DNA from: Fragilaria crotonensis
Lineage: Eukaryota > Bacillariophyta > Fragilariophyceae > Fragilariales > Fragilariaceae
Assembly (NCBI GenBank): GCA_022925895.1
Contig: JAKSYS010000661.1
Coordinates: forward strand, 1 to 34,379
Length of the DNA: 34,379 bases
Direction: 5' to 3'
Shown here: positions 1-9,553 of the stretch, piece after piece
Numbering within the stretch: the stretch's first letter is position 1
Layout: each line of letters starts with the position of its first letter
The notes under the pieces: generated by a model
Database searches by the model: none
Seen by the model: the letters and a program-made list of their open reading frames with translations, nothing else
What the model was told of the DNA's origin: nothing
Translations under genes and position numbers: made by a program

Positions 1-839
1 ACAACTATAGAGAGTGTAGAGTATGGAGTGCACAATCGCAGCACTCCGAGTCTTCTCGAGTCCTACATCCACGAATGGCGACAGAATGTTTTATGCCTCC
101 TGAACTATGAACTATGAAACGATGGATCAACCTCACATGCGATGAAGTACTACTATCTGAGTACTGTTGGAATCTTTGTTAGACATTAAAGGTGGCACTT
201 GATACACGGGATACCACTGGACTGGAAGTTTTCTTTGCAATCGAAACGTGGCGAGCAAACCGGATAACGCCTTGGCGAAAATGATCAATTTGTCAAAGGA
301 TCGAGACGAATGCTGAATCAACTGGCGTCAGCGGCCGTCGTGTCGGCGGACGTTTCGCATTTTGCACAATCAAGAATCAGTTCAATTTCCCCGCCCGCGA
401 GTAGTTTTATGTCTGGAATCACACATCGTAGGGTCGTTGGAAATGTAGAAAGACGAGCGATCAGATGACTCAGCCACCAGAAAACTTGATTGTAAGAATC
501 AACCGTGAGTTCGAATCATATCCGTTCTCGATGTTGGCTGGGATCTGCCCGAAGAAAATTTCATCAGGTTATGCAAAAATGGACGACCAAGCAACTGTTG
601 AAGGCAACCAATGTGCTCTCCAAACCGATGAAAAAATGTGCTAAACTGCATGCCCCTTCCAACTATATCATCAAGAAACATAGCGCAGTATCGGACAAGT
701 CAGACCCCAAGATAGCTATGGAAAGAGCGTAATGAAATCGCTTTTGACAAGAGGATGCGTAGCCGGAAACAAACAGTCGTACAATGGCCATCAGTGATCG
801 CATGCATTTCCTCTTTGTCGACGTTGAGTATGAGAGGTA
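1..839. other. No confident gene
   Basis: Short open frames occur on both strands (for example 133-321 minus and 505-732 plus), but none shows a recognisable domain or a consistent coding pattern. No RNA gene was recognised. The stretch is AT/GC-mixed intergenic sequence, probably old duplicated material, because a JmjC-gene fragment begins at its right edge. Confidence 0.4.
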
Positions 840-1075
840 TGCTGGACTACGCTTTGTTGACGTTCGTAAATCGTTCGTGCTCTTTTCTCAACTCCTCAAA
901 TGAACGGCCTCGATGGTCTATCCAAGAAAAGTTGATTGGTTTCTCTCCAAGTCATCGGCTTGGCCTCACTGTTCGTCAAAGATGTTGTCCCTGCCTCCTT
1001 GCCCAGAACCATGGTTGGTGTTTTCATCGCCATCTGCGTTGCCTCCGCACTCTGTGGACCAAGTAGTACAATATG
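840..1075 (-). pseudogene. JmjC-gene fragment A (decayed 3'-part copy)
   Basis: The plus strand here aligns by eye with about 9735-9960, the part of the intact minus-strand JmjC gene around its acidic linker and the start of the final catalytic segment. Shared landmarks are TTCGTGCTCT, CTCAACTCCTCAA, GGTCTATCC, GTCATCGGCTTGGCC and the following Ser/Asp-rich stretch. The fragment has no continuous reading frame in the gene's frame and lacks both metal-binding segments, so it cannot encode an enzyme. It lies in the same orientation as fragment B and the full gene. Most likely it is an old partial segmental duplicate. The exact ends were judged by eye and may be off by tens of bases. Confidence 0.6.
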
Positions 1076-1918
1076 AAGAATTATTCACATGATCCCCATC
1101 ATTATGGTTGTTTAGTTCCTGATCATTGCAATGTACTGTACGATCATTTTATCGTAGATTAATTCGAAATAAGACATCTGTTAGCATGCATACGGGTTAC
1201 GGGTTACGGGTGTAATGCATTCTACATCTCACTGGACCGGTGTACGGCGTTTTCCAAACTTTGTTTACTGTGTACTGTATGATATGTGGAGAGTTCCGTA
1301 CTGTAGTACAGTATAGTACAATTTTGCAGTACTCAGTACCTGGTACAAGTACTCGAGTACTGTTCGCATTGTTTGTACTACTATGACATATGACGACAAC
1401 TCGTTCCGTATCTCATCGTGTAGACATCATATGAAATACGTGCATATATTCGGGTGCAGGTTGTTTGTTGAAATGGGGACAGGACATTCCATATCATACA
1501 ACCAACAATCAACTCTGTTAGCAATTGGGACATTCATCAATCTCTTGGCATGGGCCATCGGCTCCATGTGTTTTGTATTGTGTGAAACACCTACTGAAGA
1601 AGAAGAAAAGAACCGATTTCATAGCTGTGCTAAAGGATGAATTCTCCTTGGTGGAATATACATGTATTTGTCCTTCCGATGTCAGGAATGTCGCTTGAGG
1701 CTTGAGAATTTTGCGACCTAACTACCAGGTACCGTTTTGCTCGTCTCGTCCCTCCCTGAAGTCATATCGTCGTGCTGTCCAAACTATTGAAAAACGCACT
1801 GATGGCTATTGATGGACTTCCGATGGCTCATGTTATTCAAGACGACATTGACATTGACTAAGCTTTACTTTCAATTTACCTAATTCGATTCGTTGTTGGT
1901 GGGCGGAGGCGAACACGA
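1076..1918. other. Intergenic, GTAC-palindrome cluster
   Basis: No recognisable gene. An 85-residue open frame at 1383-1640 (+) has no motif that I know. Around 1290-1382 the sequence is packed with GTAC-centred words (AGTACT, GTACTGTAGTAC-like, TACCTGGTAC) that can form small hairpins; the same words recur in most intergenic gaps of the window. Confidence 0.45.
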
Positions 1919-2395
1919 CTACACTTCATCCATTGTGACATTCGATGCGTCACTCCGAGAACTCTTAGTTCCGGTAGAAGAGTAATCCATGGAAGAGTCG
2001 CTTCCAGTCAGCATGTCGACGTTACTGTTCCTGGACATGTCTTTTCCAATTGCCTTCAAGTCACGTATAATTTGCATGGGACCCGCATGAAGGATTGCCA
2101 TAAAGGGAGGCACCACTGTCAACCTCAATGGAGGAGGAACAACAGCGCGGTCCAACATGAACTCAATAATTGCCAATTCATCGCCAATCATGTCCATGAA
2201 ACCTCCAACCTTGGCCCTTTGGAGCTGCCCAATATGGTACATCAGATTTGATTTTGTGTGCTGCTGATTGATTGCCCTCCAGAGCGCCTGGAACACTTCC
2301 TTGACATCTTTGAAAATTAATTTGAACCAACAAGCAACAGCACATTGGTCAGTGAATATGGTCATCACGGAATGATGCAACGGCAGTAAGAACAT
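1919..2395 (-). CDS. Hypothetical protein (uncertain)
   Basis: This open frame of 158 residues has a plausible amino-acid balance: an amphipathic helical N-terminal half (around FKDVKEVFQALWRAI), a central segment with two Pro-rich hydrophobic patches, and a Ser/Thr/Asp-rich C-terminal tail. I recognise no family. The true gene may extend upstream: another minus-strand frame begins with an ATG at about 2450 and overlaps the start of this one in a different phase, which could mean a frameshift or an intron. A second minus-strand frame (2553-2781) could be an upstream exon. Convergence or operon logic does not apply. It could equally be a chance frame. Confidence 0.3.
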   Translation of the reverse strand: MFLLPLHHSVMTIFTDQCAVACWFKLIFKDVKEVFQALWRAINQQHTKSNLMYHIGQLQRAKVGGFMDMIGDELAIIEFMLDRAVVPPPLRLTVVPPFMAILHAGPMQIIRDLKAIGKDMSRNSNVDMLTGSDSSMDYSSTGTKSSRSDASNVTMDEV

Positions 2396-2552
2396 TGCTC
2401 AGCTCACCGGAGGCTTGAGTTCCTGCGGGAACACGCTGTTCGATTGACATGATGGTCGACGGTGATTGGAAACAAGATATGTGTCATTTTAGCATAACGT
2501 TGGTTTGACGAGGCACAATTGAACATCACCCAGAGGACATGGCAAGAATCAG

Positions 2553-2781
2553 CTATGCGTCAACTGACTTTTCCATGTCGCAACTGACCTTTGCCTGGTG
2601 TTGTCGTCGTCTTCGACTACTCCTTGACGGCGTCTTTTGAAATGTGTTGGATCCTCCGATCGCCATTGGATCCTGCAATGTGCTGCTGAGTGTTGCGGCT
2701 TCATCCTCGCGAATGGTATCAAGAGTGCTGGCATGCCGAGTTGTTGCGTTCATGGCACCTTTCTTGCGTTTCTGCATTGGG
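2553..2781 (-). CDS. Hypothetical basic protein or upstream exon (uncertain)
   Basis: From an ATG near 2781 the frame gives a short Lys/Arg/Ser/Thr-rich peptide beginning MSRPMQKRKKGAMN and ending in a basic run (RSSRRRRQHQ). The composition resembles a nuclear-localisation-type N-terminal tail. It lies upstream of, and on the same strand as, the 1919-2395 frame, so the two may belong to one interrupted gene. No domain is recognised and no clear splice pair was established. Confidence 0.2.
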
Positions 2782-2849
2782 CGAGACATTTTTTTTATGA
2801 ATTCCAATCTCGTACTCGAGTGGTACATGATGGTTGATGCTCCATTATT

Positions 2850-3740
2850 TAACAATGAATCAACTGTTCCATTTGAAATGGAGTCTCCCCAAAAGAGGTA
2901 TTGGGAGTCTTATGGTGGATCGGTTCGTCCATACATAAGCAACTATGACACTAGAGTAAAGTACCGGTGCCTAGAGTGTATACTAGAAACACTCCGAGTA
3001 CGTCCTCTAGTGTAATGTTGTATACGATAAGCCACCACATTCATGGGAAGCCGCTAGTAGTCATCTTCTTTCTTCATGTTTCACTGCTTTTCATGGATAA
3101 CATCTTGCGTCAAGCATGAAAGTACAAAATGTTGCGACACGAATCACCATTTGGCAAGCGCCCAGCCATAGGCTGGTCGTTGCTGTGACAATGAACCAAA
3201 AAATATCCATCAAAGAAATGAAGCAATGCTCCTCGTCGCGCGAGATGCCAATTGTTCACGCGTCGGAATGAACCAAGCGCCTCGATCAAGGGAGTGGGAA
3301 TCATTAGATAGCCCCGCACAGCACGAACGCATTGTTGTCAGTATCTATGGTGGGCAGCAATTGAAGTCAATTGAAGTCATCGAACCTTGTCCGGTGGGGC
3401 GAGGATGGAACCAGAAGCTGAGAGCCATGATGCTGTGATAATAATGATCCTTTGTAGATTGACTGGTAACTTTATGGCACTAACCGGTCGATGCGAGAAA
3501 AATTGTTGGGTTTACTCACCGGCGAGTCATGGGTTCCTTGGCCACACATTTTCAAAAGTCGTTGTCCCTGCTGGCTCCTTGCCCAGAACTCATGGTTGTC
3601 ATTCGTCGCCATTTGTGTTGCTTTCACTCTCTGGACCAAGTACAATGCGAAGAATTCTTCTGTATACAATCCCATCATCGTTGTCGCTCGTTGGATCTCC
3701 GCTCCATTATCTTTCTTTGTGTATACATGATACGATGTAG
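2850..3740 (-). pseudogene. JmjC-gene fragment B with downstream flank (decayed copy)
   Basis: This stretch matches about 9127-9990 over most of its length. The first part (2850-3380) corresponds to sequence downstream of the intact JmjC stop codon, with landmarks AACAATGAATCAACTG, AGAGGTATTGGGAGTCTTAT and AAGCCACCACATT. The later part covers the C-terminal coding segment: the minus strand retains a degenerate version of the block that in the intact gene reads TSQSTKDHYHMALNYWF. About 100 bp corresponding to 9705-9810 are missing, which removes the PAGWFHEV core with the third metal ligand. Frames are broken several times and the N-terminal two thirds of the gene are absent. It is therefore a partial, non-functional duplicate. 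Confidence 0.7.
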
Positions 3741-4102
3741 ACGACTCCAAGATTCATAGATATGTCTGGGGACTGGGGACACACGGAGTCCTGTCTTCTA
3801 CATTTTACTGGAACGGTGTATGTGCATGTACGGTGTATGGAGAGTGTAGAGTTCACGTACTGTACAAGTTGCAGCAAGTACTGTACCTGGTACTGTACGT
3901 CTGGTTTGTATCCATGGGAGCACACGAGCACACCTTCGTTCAGTATCTCATCGCGTAGACTATGCATACATACTCGAGTACTACATAGGGTAGAATCCGG
4001 TCCTGGTTGTTGCTTACCATGCGCGACAGGAACACAATCCACACACACAAGATCATCGAGTTGTTGTTAATCATCAAGACACAATAGTAATCCTTCATCA
4101 TC
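3741..4102. other. Intergenic, upstream of CSN2
   Basis: No gene was seen. GTAC-centred words are dense at about 3855-3905, for example AAGTACTGTACCTGGTACTG. The stretch immediately before the CSN2 start is rich in CAT/ATC triplets. Promoter elements are presumably here, but no specific site can be supported. Confidence 0.4.
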
Positions 4103-5548
4103 ATGTCTGACGACGACGACGACGAAGAGGAATACGAGTACGAGTATGATGATGAACAGGATGAAGAGATGGAAGATAAGTTTGAATACACGGACGAGGA
4201 AGAAGAGGCGGACGATGGTGAAATCAAAATGGAAAATGATTATTACAATGCCAAGGGCTTACGAGACACCAATGTCACCGAGGCGATTCAGGCATTCGAA
4301 AAGGTCATTGCTACCGACAGTCAGAGTGAACAAGTCAATTCTCAAGGAAAGAAGTATGGACAATGGTCCTTCAAAGCTATGAAACAGCTCATCAAGCTTC
4401 ATTTGCGAACTGGAAATTCAAGTGAGATTCTGCGTCATTATGAACGTTTGATGGAATGCATTTCGGAAGGAACTATCAGTCCGAACGCTGTAGAAAGGGA
4501 ATCAATGGTATGTTGGACAGAATCTCGTCCATTCTGCAAGGAACTCTTCGTCAAGGGTTCAAGATCCACGCAACCTTGCCAGTGAAATATACGAACGTAC
4601 CATCAAGTTCTTTGAACCCAAGAGGGGCCCTTTCCAAACGATCGATTGTGGTTCAAGACAAATCTCAAGTATGGTCAACTCTTGTACGAAACGAATGAAA
4701 CAGGAAAACTTCAATTGGTATTGCAAGATCTCAAGAACACTCAATTTTCAGAATCCAGCAGTTCATCGACTCATTTGATGGAAATTTACGCACTTCAGAT
4801 TCAGCTCTACTCACGCCAGAAGGATAACAAGGAGCTGCGCAAAATATTTGAGAAGGCGCTCGCGGTCCGCGGTGGTATTCCCCATCCTCGCACTCTTGCC
4901 TTGATCCAAGAACTGGGAGGTAAGATGCATCTGGCAGCCAGAGAGTACGAGGCGGCAGGCAAGACGTTCTTTCAGGCATTCAAATCGTACGATGAAGCTG
5001 GAGATCCGAGTCGATTGAGATGTCTCAAGTACTTGGTCATGGCGAGTATGCTTCATTCCTCCTCCATTAACCCATTCGATTCTCAAGAAGCGCGACCGTA
5101 TCGCGATGATCCTGAAATCGTTGCCATGACGAATCTTGTACAAGCGTTTCATAGTAATGAGATTCAGGCGTTTGAAAAAATATTGCGAGAGAATCAAGGT
5201 CGAATCATGGAGGATGAGTTTGTGCGAGAGCACGTGGAAGACCTGCTTCGGACCATTCGCCGTCAAGTCCTACGACGCGTCATTCAACCATACACTCGTA
5301 TTTCCTTGGAAGCCATTTCGAAGGAGTTGAATGACATTTCAGTGCGGGATGTCGAGTCCCTTCTCGTCGGTCTTATTCTGGATGGGAAATTGGACGGCGA
5401 GATTGATCAAGTGGATGGGGTGTTGTTGTTGAAAGGTACTTCCTCGAAGAATGCTGTCATTTCGAACCAGATTGAAGTTTGCGATGCGCTCGATCAGATG
5501 GCGACGGCGTTGGAGGCGTCTCGAACTTCATCACAGGCAACCGGTTGA
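4103..5548 (+). CDS. CSN2: COP9 signalosome subunit 2 (frame interrupted three times)
   Basis: CSN2 is a PCI-domain scaffold subunit of the COP9 signalosome, the nuclear/cytosolic complex that removes NEDD8 from cullin-RING ubiquitin ligases. The acidic N-terminus (Asp/Glu/Tyr-rich, residues 1-45) is followed by the family signature ENDYYNAKGL, then helical repeats, then RLWFKTNLKYGQL, IPHPRTLALIQELGGKMH, INPFDSQEARPYRDDPEI and a C-terminal PCI/winged-helix (TRISLEAISKEL, DVESLLVGLILDGKLDGEID). About 482 residues are predicted against 443 in human. Between 4490 and 4640 homology passes through all three frames. Single bases appear to be missing near 4494-4496 (A run), 4563 (G) and 4636-4638 (A run), and the three losses together restore frame. 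Everything else is clean, so either sequence error or a very recent lesion is possible. Confidence 0.92.
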
Positions 5549-6730
5549 AGGAGACTAATCAAGGGGCCATGAGGTATTACCAATGTCGCAGCTCATTAGT
5601 GTGCCTATCGCTGCCATGTGGCTGGATGCAGGAAAAAGACGTTTTGGATGCCCGTGTAGCTCGTTTTGGATGATAGGAATATACATGTATATTTAGTATT
5701 ATTTGACTCAACGCATGGAGCGATTCGTTGTTTTACTGTGTCATCACTTACGCGATGCATTCATCAGCATCAAATGAGATTTGAATGCAGGGAGCATTAA
5801 AAAAACTAGAACTCAATCTACCGTACTACCGCAATGCCCAAGACGAGAAGACATTCGACCCGCATGCAGGGAGCATAGTGCACCCAGGCCCAACAACAAA
5901 GAGGATATAGTAGAGGCTTCCTTTGTTCTGCATCATTTACCATGATGCGGTTCGTACCAAATTGCAACATCTATTTCTACCGTAGTTGTGTCAAAGGCAA
6001 CCAATACTTCATTTTCATCGGTCGTCAAGTCTTTGCAGTATTTTTTTTCAAATGCATATCATGTCGTATGTATGATAGCATCAACTTATGTGAAGGTACT
6101 CCAGTACAATTCAATTACAGTACAAGTACCGTAGTCATTTCGCAGCATTCCAGAAACATGTCATGTACTACCGGTAGTACCATATATGACGTATGCATAT
6201 GATTGATCCGTAATATTGTACTGTAGCATTCTTTTACTGAAGTGCTCCGGTATTGTTGTACCAGGATCACTGTAGAGCAAATACTTCATACGTCATATTT
6301 CATATTCATACGGACGGGGCATTATGTGCATCCTTCTCAGCTCATGCGCCTATATGAATACACGAACAACAAACCAAGTTTAGGATTTTTCGATTTCAGT
6401 CTTGTGTCTTGTCGACAGAGTAATAACTAATAACCGTAATAACTCGAGCAATGAACCGACATCGTAAGGAAGACGACAACGTCATCGAGTACCGCTTGCT
6501 GCCCGCATGCGCTTGCTAAAACTCAGTTGTATTCATACTTGTGCTTTGATCTACTTTGATAGTAGTACTTGTACCAGAGAACTGAACTTGGAGGATTGAG
6601 AGTATACGAGGAATAGAAACGATATGACGAATGCACATTAGCGTGTATATATACGTATATGACATACGCACATGCTGTGCCCTTTTTCTCGTTGTTGGAA
6701 GATGACAAATATCAGGTTTCTGTGTATGTG
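5549..6730. other. Intergenic
   Basis: No gene recognised. Weak open frames (5942-6202 and 6242-6430, plus strand) lack recognisable motifs. An 11-bp word GCAGGGAGCAT occurs twice (about 5788 and 5865). GTAC-centred words cluster at about 6095-6180. Confidence 0.4.
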
Positions 6731-6883
6731 CGATTAGGTTTCACCAATTTGACGTCAACGCCCACGTCACAGTACTGATGTCTTCACGTTCAACGTACTG
6801 ACATACAGTACTACAGTAAGACAGTAACATACTGAGAGCGTCCTGATTGGTAAGCGCTGACGTCAAATGGTGAAACCTAATCG
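6731..6883. repeat. 153-bp foldback (MITE-like) element
   Basis: The ends form a near-perfect inverted repeat of about 29 bp. The left arm (6731-6760) starts CGATTAGGTTTCACC and the right arm (6855-6883) ends GGTGAAACCTAATCG, with one gap and one mismatch between arms. The central ~95 bp are unique and contain several GTAC words. No coding capacity and no convincing target-site duplication was seen. It may be a small non-autonomous DNA transposon or a regulatory cruciform. Confidence 0.6.
6750..6865. promoter_or_regulatory. CRE-type palindrome cluster
   Basis: The full palindrome TGACGTCA is present at 6750-6757 and 6858-6865, with the half-site form ACGTCA at 6764-6769. These are bZIP-type sites. 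In the diatom Phaeodactylum, related TGACGT/ACGTCA elements act as CO2/cAMP-responsive elements. They lie 280-400 bp upstream of the Hint gene start at 7149. Both full palindromes are part of the foldback arms, so they may simply come with the element. Confidence 0.4.
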
Positions 6884-7148
6884 GATCTGGTTTATGAGTT
6901 CCAGAACCCAATTTTTAACAATGGGAAACAAATTTGTGGCGGGCTACCGTTATCGAACGTTACAGATTTGTGTAGTAGTGCTTGAAAAATGTGTTTTTGT
7001 GTTTTCATTCGTTCAAGAACGCAGAGTACGGTAGCAGATGTCTGATCCATGAGACGTCGTTGCGTACCTGGCATATTAGTACTCATGCTGCGCTGGGGAG
7101 AAGATTCTCACAATACACATTCCTCGACTCTCCTAAGGTTCAGCTGCC

Positions 7149-8851
7149 ATGAAGCTCTCTGTTCTCCTCGTCATCCTTGGCGTTGCTGTTGAAGGTCTCG
7201 ACATCACTGTCGAAGATGCTGTTTCTATTGTCGAGGACTCGAGTTCCGTTAACTTCGAGACCACAACTGGCAGCACAACTGAAGGTTTCCTCGCTGTCGA
7301 GATCGAGGATCCAGTTCTGTTCTCACGAGGAAGAATTCCGGCACTGTAATCAACGTGGCCTCAAGGCGACTGGCAAAGCAAATCAAGCGTAAGCGCAGAT
7401 AAAACCGCATAGTCCCGCACCAACAGCTGTATCTACCGCCAAACCTTCTGCCCGCAAATCAAGCACAAGCGCAAGGTAAAACCAACTGCAGCACCAACCT
7501 CCACCAACCGCCACCAACCGCCACACCAACCGCAGCACCTACATCAGCACCTACATCAGCACCTACATCAGCACCTACATCAGCACCTACATCAGCACCA
7601 CATCAGCACCTACATCAGCACCTACATCAGCACCTACATCAGCACCTACATCAGCACCTACATCAGCACCTACATCAGTACCAACCGCCGCACAACCGCA
7701 GCACCAACCGCAGCACCAACCGCAGCACCAACCGCAGCACCAACCGCAGCACCAACCGCAGCACCAACCGCCGCACCAACCGCAGCACCAACCGCAGCAC
7801 CAACCGCCGCACCAACCGCAGCACCAACCGCAGCACCAACCGCAGCACCAACCGCAGCACCAACCGCAGCACCAACCGCAGCACCCCGCAGCACCTACAT
7901 CAGCACCTTCATCAGCACCTACATCAGCGCCCCATCAGCGCCTACATCAGCGCCTACATCAGCGCCTACATCAGCGCCTACATCAGCACCACCGCACCAA
8001 CCGCAGCACCAACTTCCGAACCAACCTGCTTCTCTGGTGACGCAATCGTCACGGTCCACGGGAAGGGTCACGTGAGAATGAGGGATGTCAAGATTGGAGA
8101 CCGTGTTCTTGGGATGGGTGGGAATTTCATGCTGTCTACGCTTTCGTACATTGGTCAATTGATGCATCCCTGTGTATATCCGTCTCCATACAAATGGTAC
8201 CTCAGCTCCACTCGAGATCTCGTCGCGTCATTTTGTGTTTCGCTTCGATCAACAGGAAGTTCCTGCGGTGCCTGCATTCTTAAAGGTTGGTGATGTCCTT
8301 CTTGGCGCGGATTCCACTCAGGGCGCGCGTGAGATTATCAAGATTGATACTGTCATGAAGGATTCTATGCACCACTCACCTCTGATGGTACTATTGTTGT
8401 CAATGGAGTCGTTGCCTCAAGCTACGCGTTACCGCAATCTCACTCCTCGTCGAGGACCCATGATTATGTGTATTTGTGGGAAAACACAAGATCATGTCAA
8501 TCAATGCGTTTAGTCATATTCGACACAGTCCCCTCCGCCTTGCTTCTCTAGGAATTTCGCCATGGTTTGGCACGCTGGCGGATAAGGAACGAAGGATTTC
8601 CTTTCCTAGCTTACAAATATCCGGCACGTGGATGCATTCCAGCACTCATGGCTTCGGCGTTGTGGCATTGGAACTGTGCTCTTTTGTGCCTTGTGTGGGT
8701 TTTCTTTCTTTGCTATTTGTTCGAGTGTATCGTCGGACCAGTCATGGGTCCAACTGTCATGGCTTTGGTCATCCTCGCATCCGTGGTGACATTCAAGAAG
8801 CAGCGCCAGACCAGGACCGCCGGCGGTATTGTGAAGCTGAAAATCCATTAG
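7149..8851 (+). CDS. Secreted Ala/Pro/Thr/Ser-repeat protein with Hedgehog-type Hint domain (frame interrupted)
   Basis: The ATG at 7149 opens a signal peptide (MKLSVLLVILGVAVEG) and an acidic, Thr-rich mature start. Then comes a long APTS/APTA linker (about 7500-8020) and a Hint domain opening with the catalytic-type Cys in CFSGDAIVTVHGKG, followed by VRMRDVKIGDRVL. The next blocks are HTNGTSAPLEISSRHFVF (with the block-B His), AFLKVGDVLLGAD and GFYAPLTSDGTIVVNGVVA, which closely matches the end of the Hedgehog autoprocessing module. A hydrophobic segment (WVFFLCYLFECIVG and following) suggests a C-terminal membrane anchor. The Hint blocks fall in successive frames. Single bases seem to be missing near 8127, 8169 and 8360, and again around 8470-8570 and 7335. 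In Hint proteins the Cys drives N-S acyl shift and self-cleavage; whether this copy is active is inferred only. The position after ASS is Ser where Hedgehog often has Cys. Confidence 0.75.
7505..8010 (+). repeat. 12-nt coding tandem repeat (APTS/APTA)
   Basis: Two families of a 12-nt unit alternate in blocks. GCACCTACATCA (Ala-Pro-Thr-Ser) occupies about 7545-7680 and 7885-7990; GCACCAACCGCA (Ala-Pro-Thr-Ala) occupies about 7680-7885. Small in-array indels break phase in a few places. It encodes a mucin-like, probably O-glycosylated spacer between the signal-peptide region and the Hint domain. Such arrays are prone to length change and to assembly collapse. Confidence 0.9.
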
Positions 8852-9126
8852 GGTGTTGCTGCGCTGATGTACAAGAACCAGGCATACACGCCATACTCCG
8901 AGTACTTCGATGAACATTAGGTAGTAGTATATTGGAATTGTTCTTCTCGTCTGTGCCGTTAAAGTCGTATGTCGTATCGACGTGTTGTCCAAATTTCTGA
9001 ACGACCAAATCAAGGCAGGTCAATCCGAAAGGAAACTATGCATGCAACGATCATATACCAGATTGCCAAACTAGAACAAGACTACCAGGGTTAACTTACT
9101 ATTGGGCCTAGTTTTACTCGTCTTTG

Positions 9127-9553
9127 CTCCATCATTTGACAATGAATCAACTGCTACGTGCGAAATGGAGCCTCTCCGAAAGAGGTATTGGGAGTCTTAT
9201 CGTGGATCGGTTCGTCGATACACAACTGGAGTAGACTCCGAGGGCGTTGAGATCTTGTCGAGTCCTCTAGTGTAATGTCGTATACTATAAGCCACCACAT
9301 TAATGGGAAGGCGCTGTTGGTCATATTCCTCATTGTATTTGTCACCGCTTTTCATGGACGTATCATGCGTAAAGCATGAGCTGGAAAGTACAAAACTTCC
9401 GACACGTCACCATTCTGCAAGTGCCGATGGTCGTCGCCGTGACAATGAACAAACAAATAAAATAGCGACGTTCCTCGTCGCGAGACTCCATCGTTCGTGT
9501 GTCGGAACGAGCCAAGAGTGCGCCTTAGTATACAATCTATCAACGAATCGTTG
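9127..9553. repeat. JmjC downstream flank, duplicated upstream in the window
   Basis: This non-coding stretch follows the JmjC stop codon (gene on minus strand) and is similar along its length to 2850-3390. Shared words include ACAATGAATCAACTG, AAAGAGGTATTGGGAG and AAGCCACCACATT. That the flank is duplicated together with coding sequence shows the duplication was genomic, not via processed mRNA of the coding part alone, although a long 3' UTR could also explain it. Confidence 0.6.

Noticed and set aside
3640-3740. Internal deletion joining JmjC 3' and 5' ends in fragment B
   Set aside because: First impression from the GAAGAATTATTCAC-like words near 11035; on closer comparison the fragment continues into the acidic linker, so simple truncation is enough.
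3940-4227. Minus-strand Ser/Tyr-rich protein
   Set aside because: Antisense shadow of the acidic CSN2 N-terminus.
7670-7894. Minus-strand frame of Val-Gly-Ala-Ala repeats
   Set aside because: It is the antisense reading of the 12-nt APTA array; the plus strand links signal peptide and Hint domain.
7505-8010. CRISPR-like array
   Set aside because: Repeats are 12 nt, contiguous and coding; there are no spacers, and the genome is eukaryotic.
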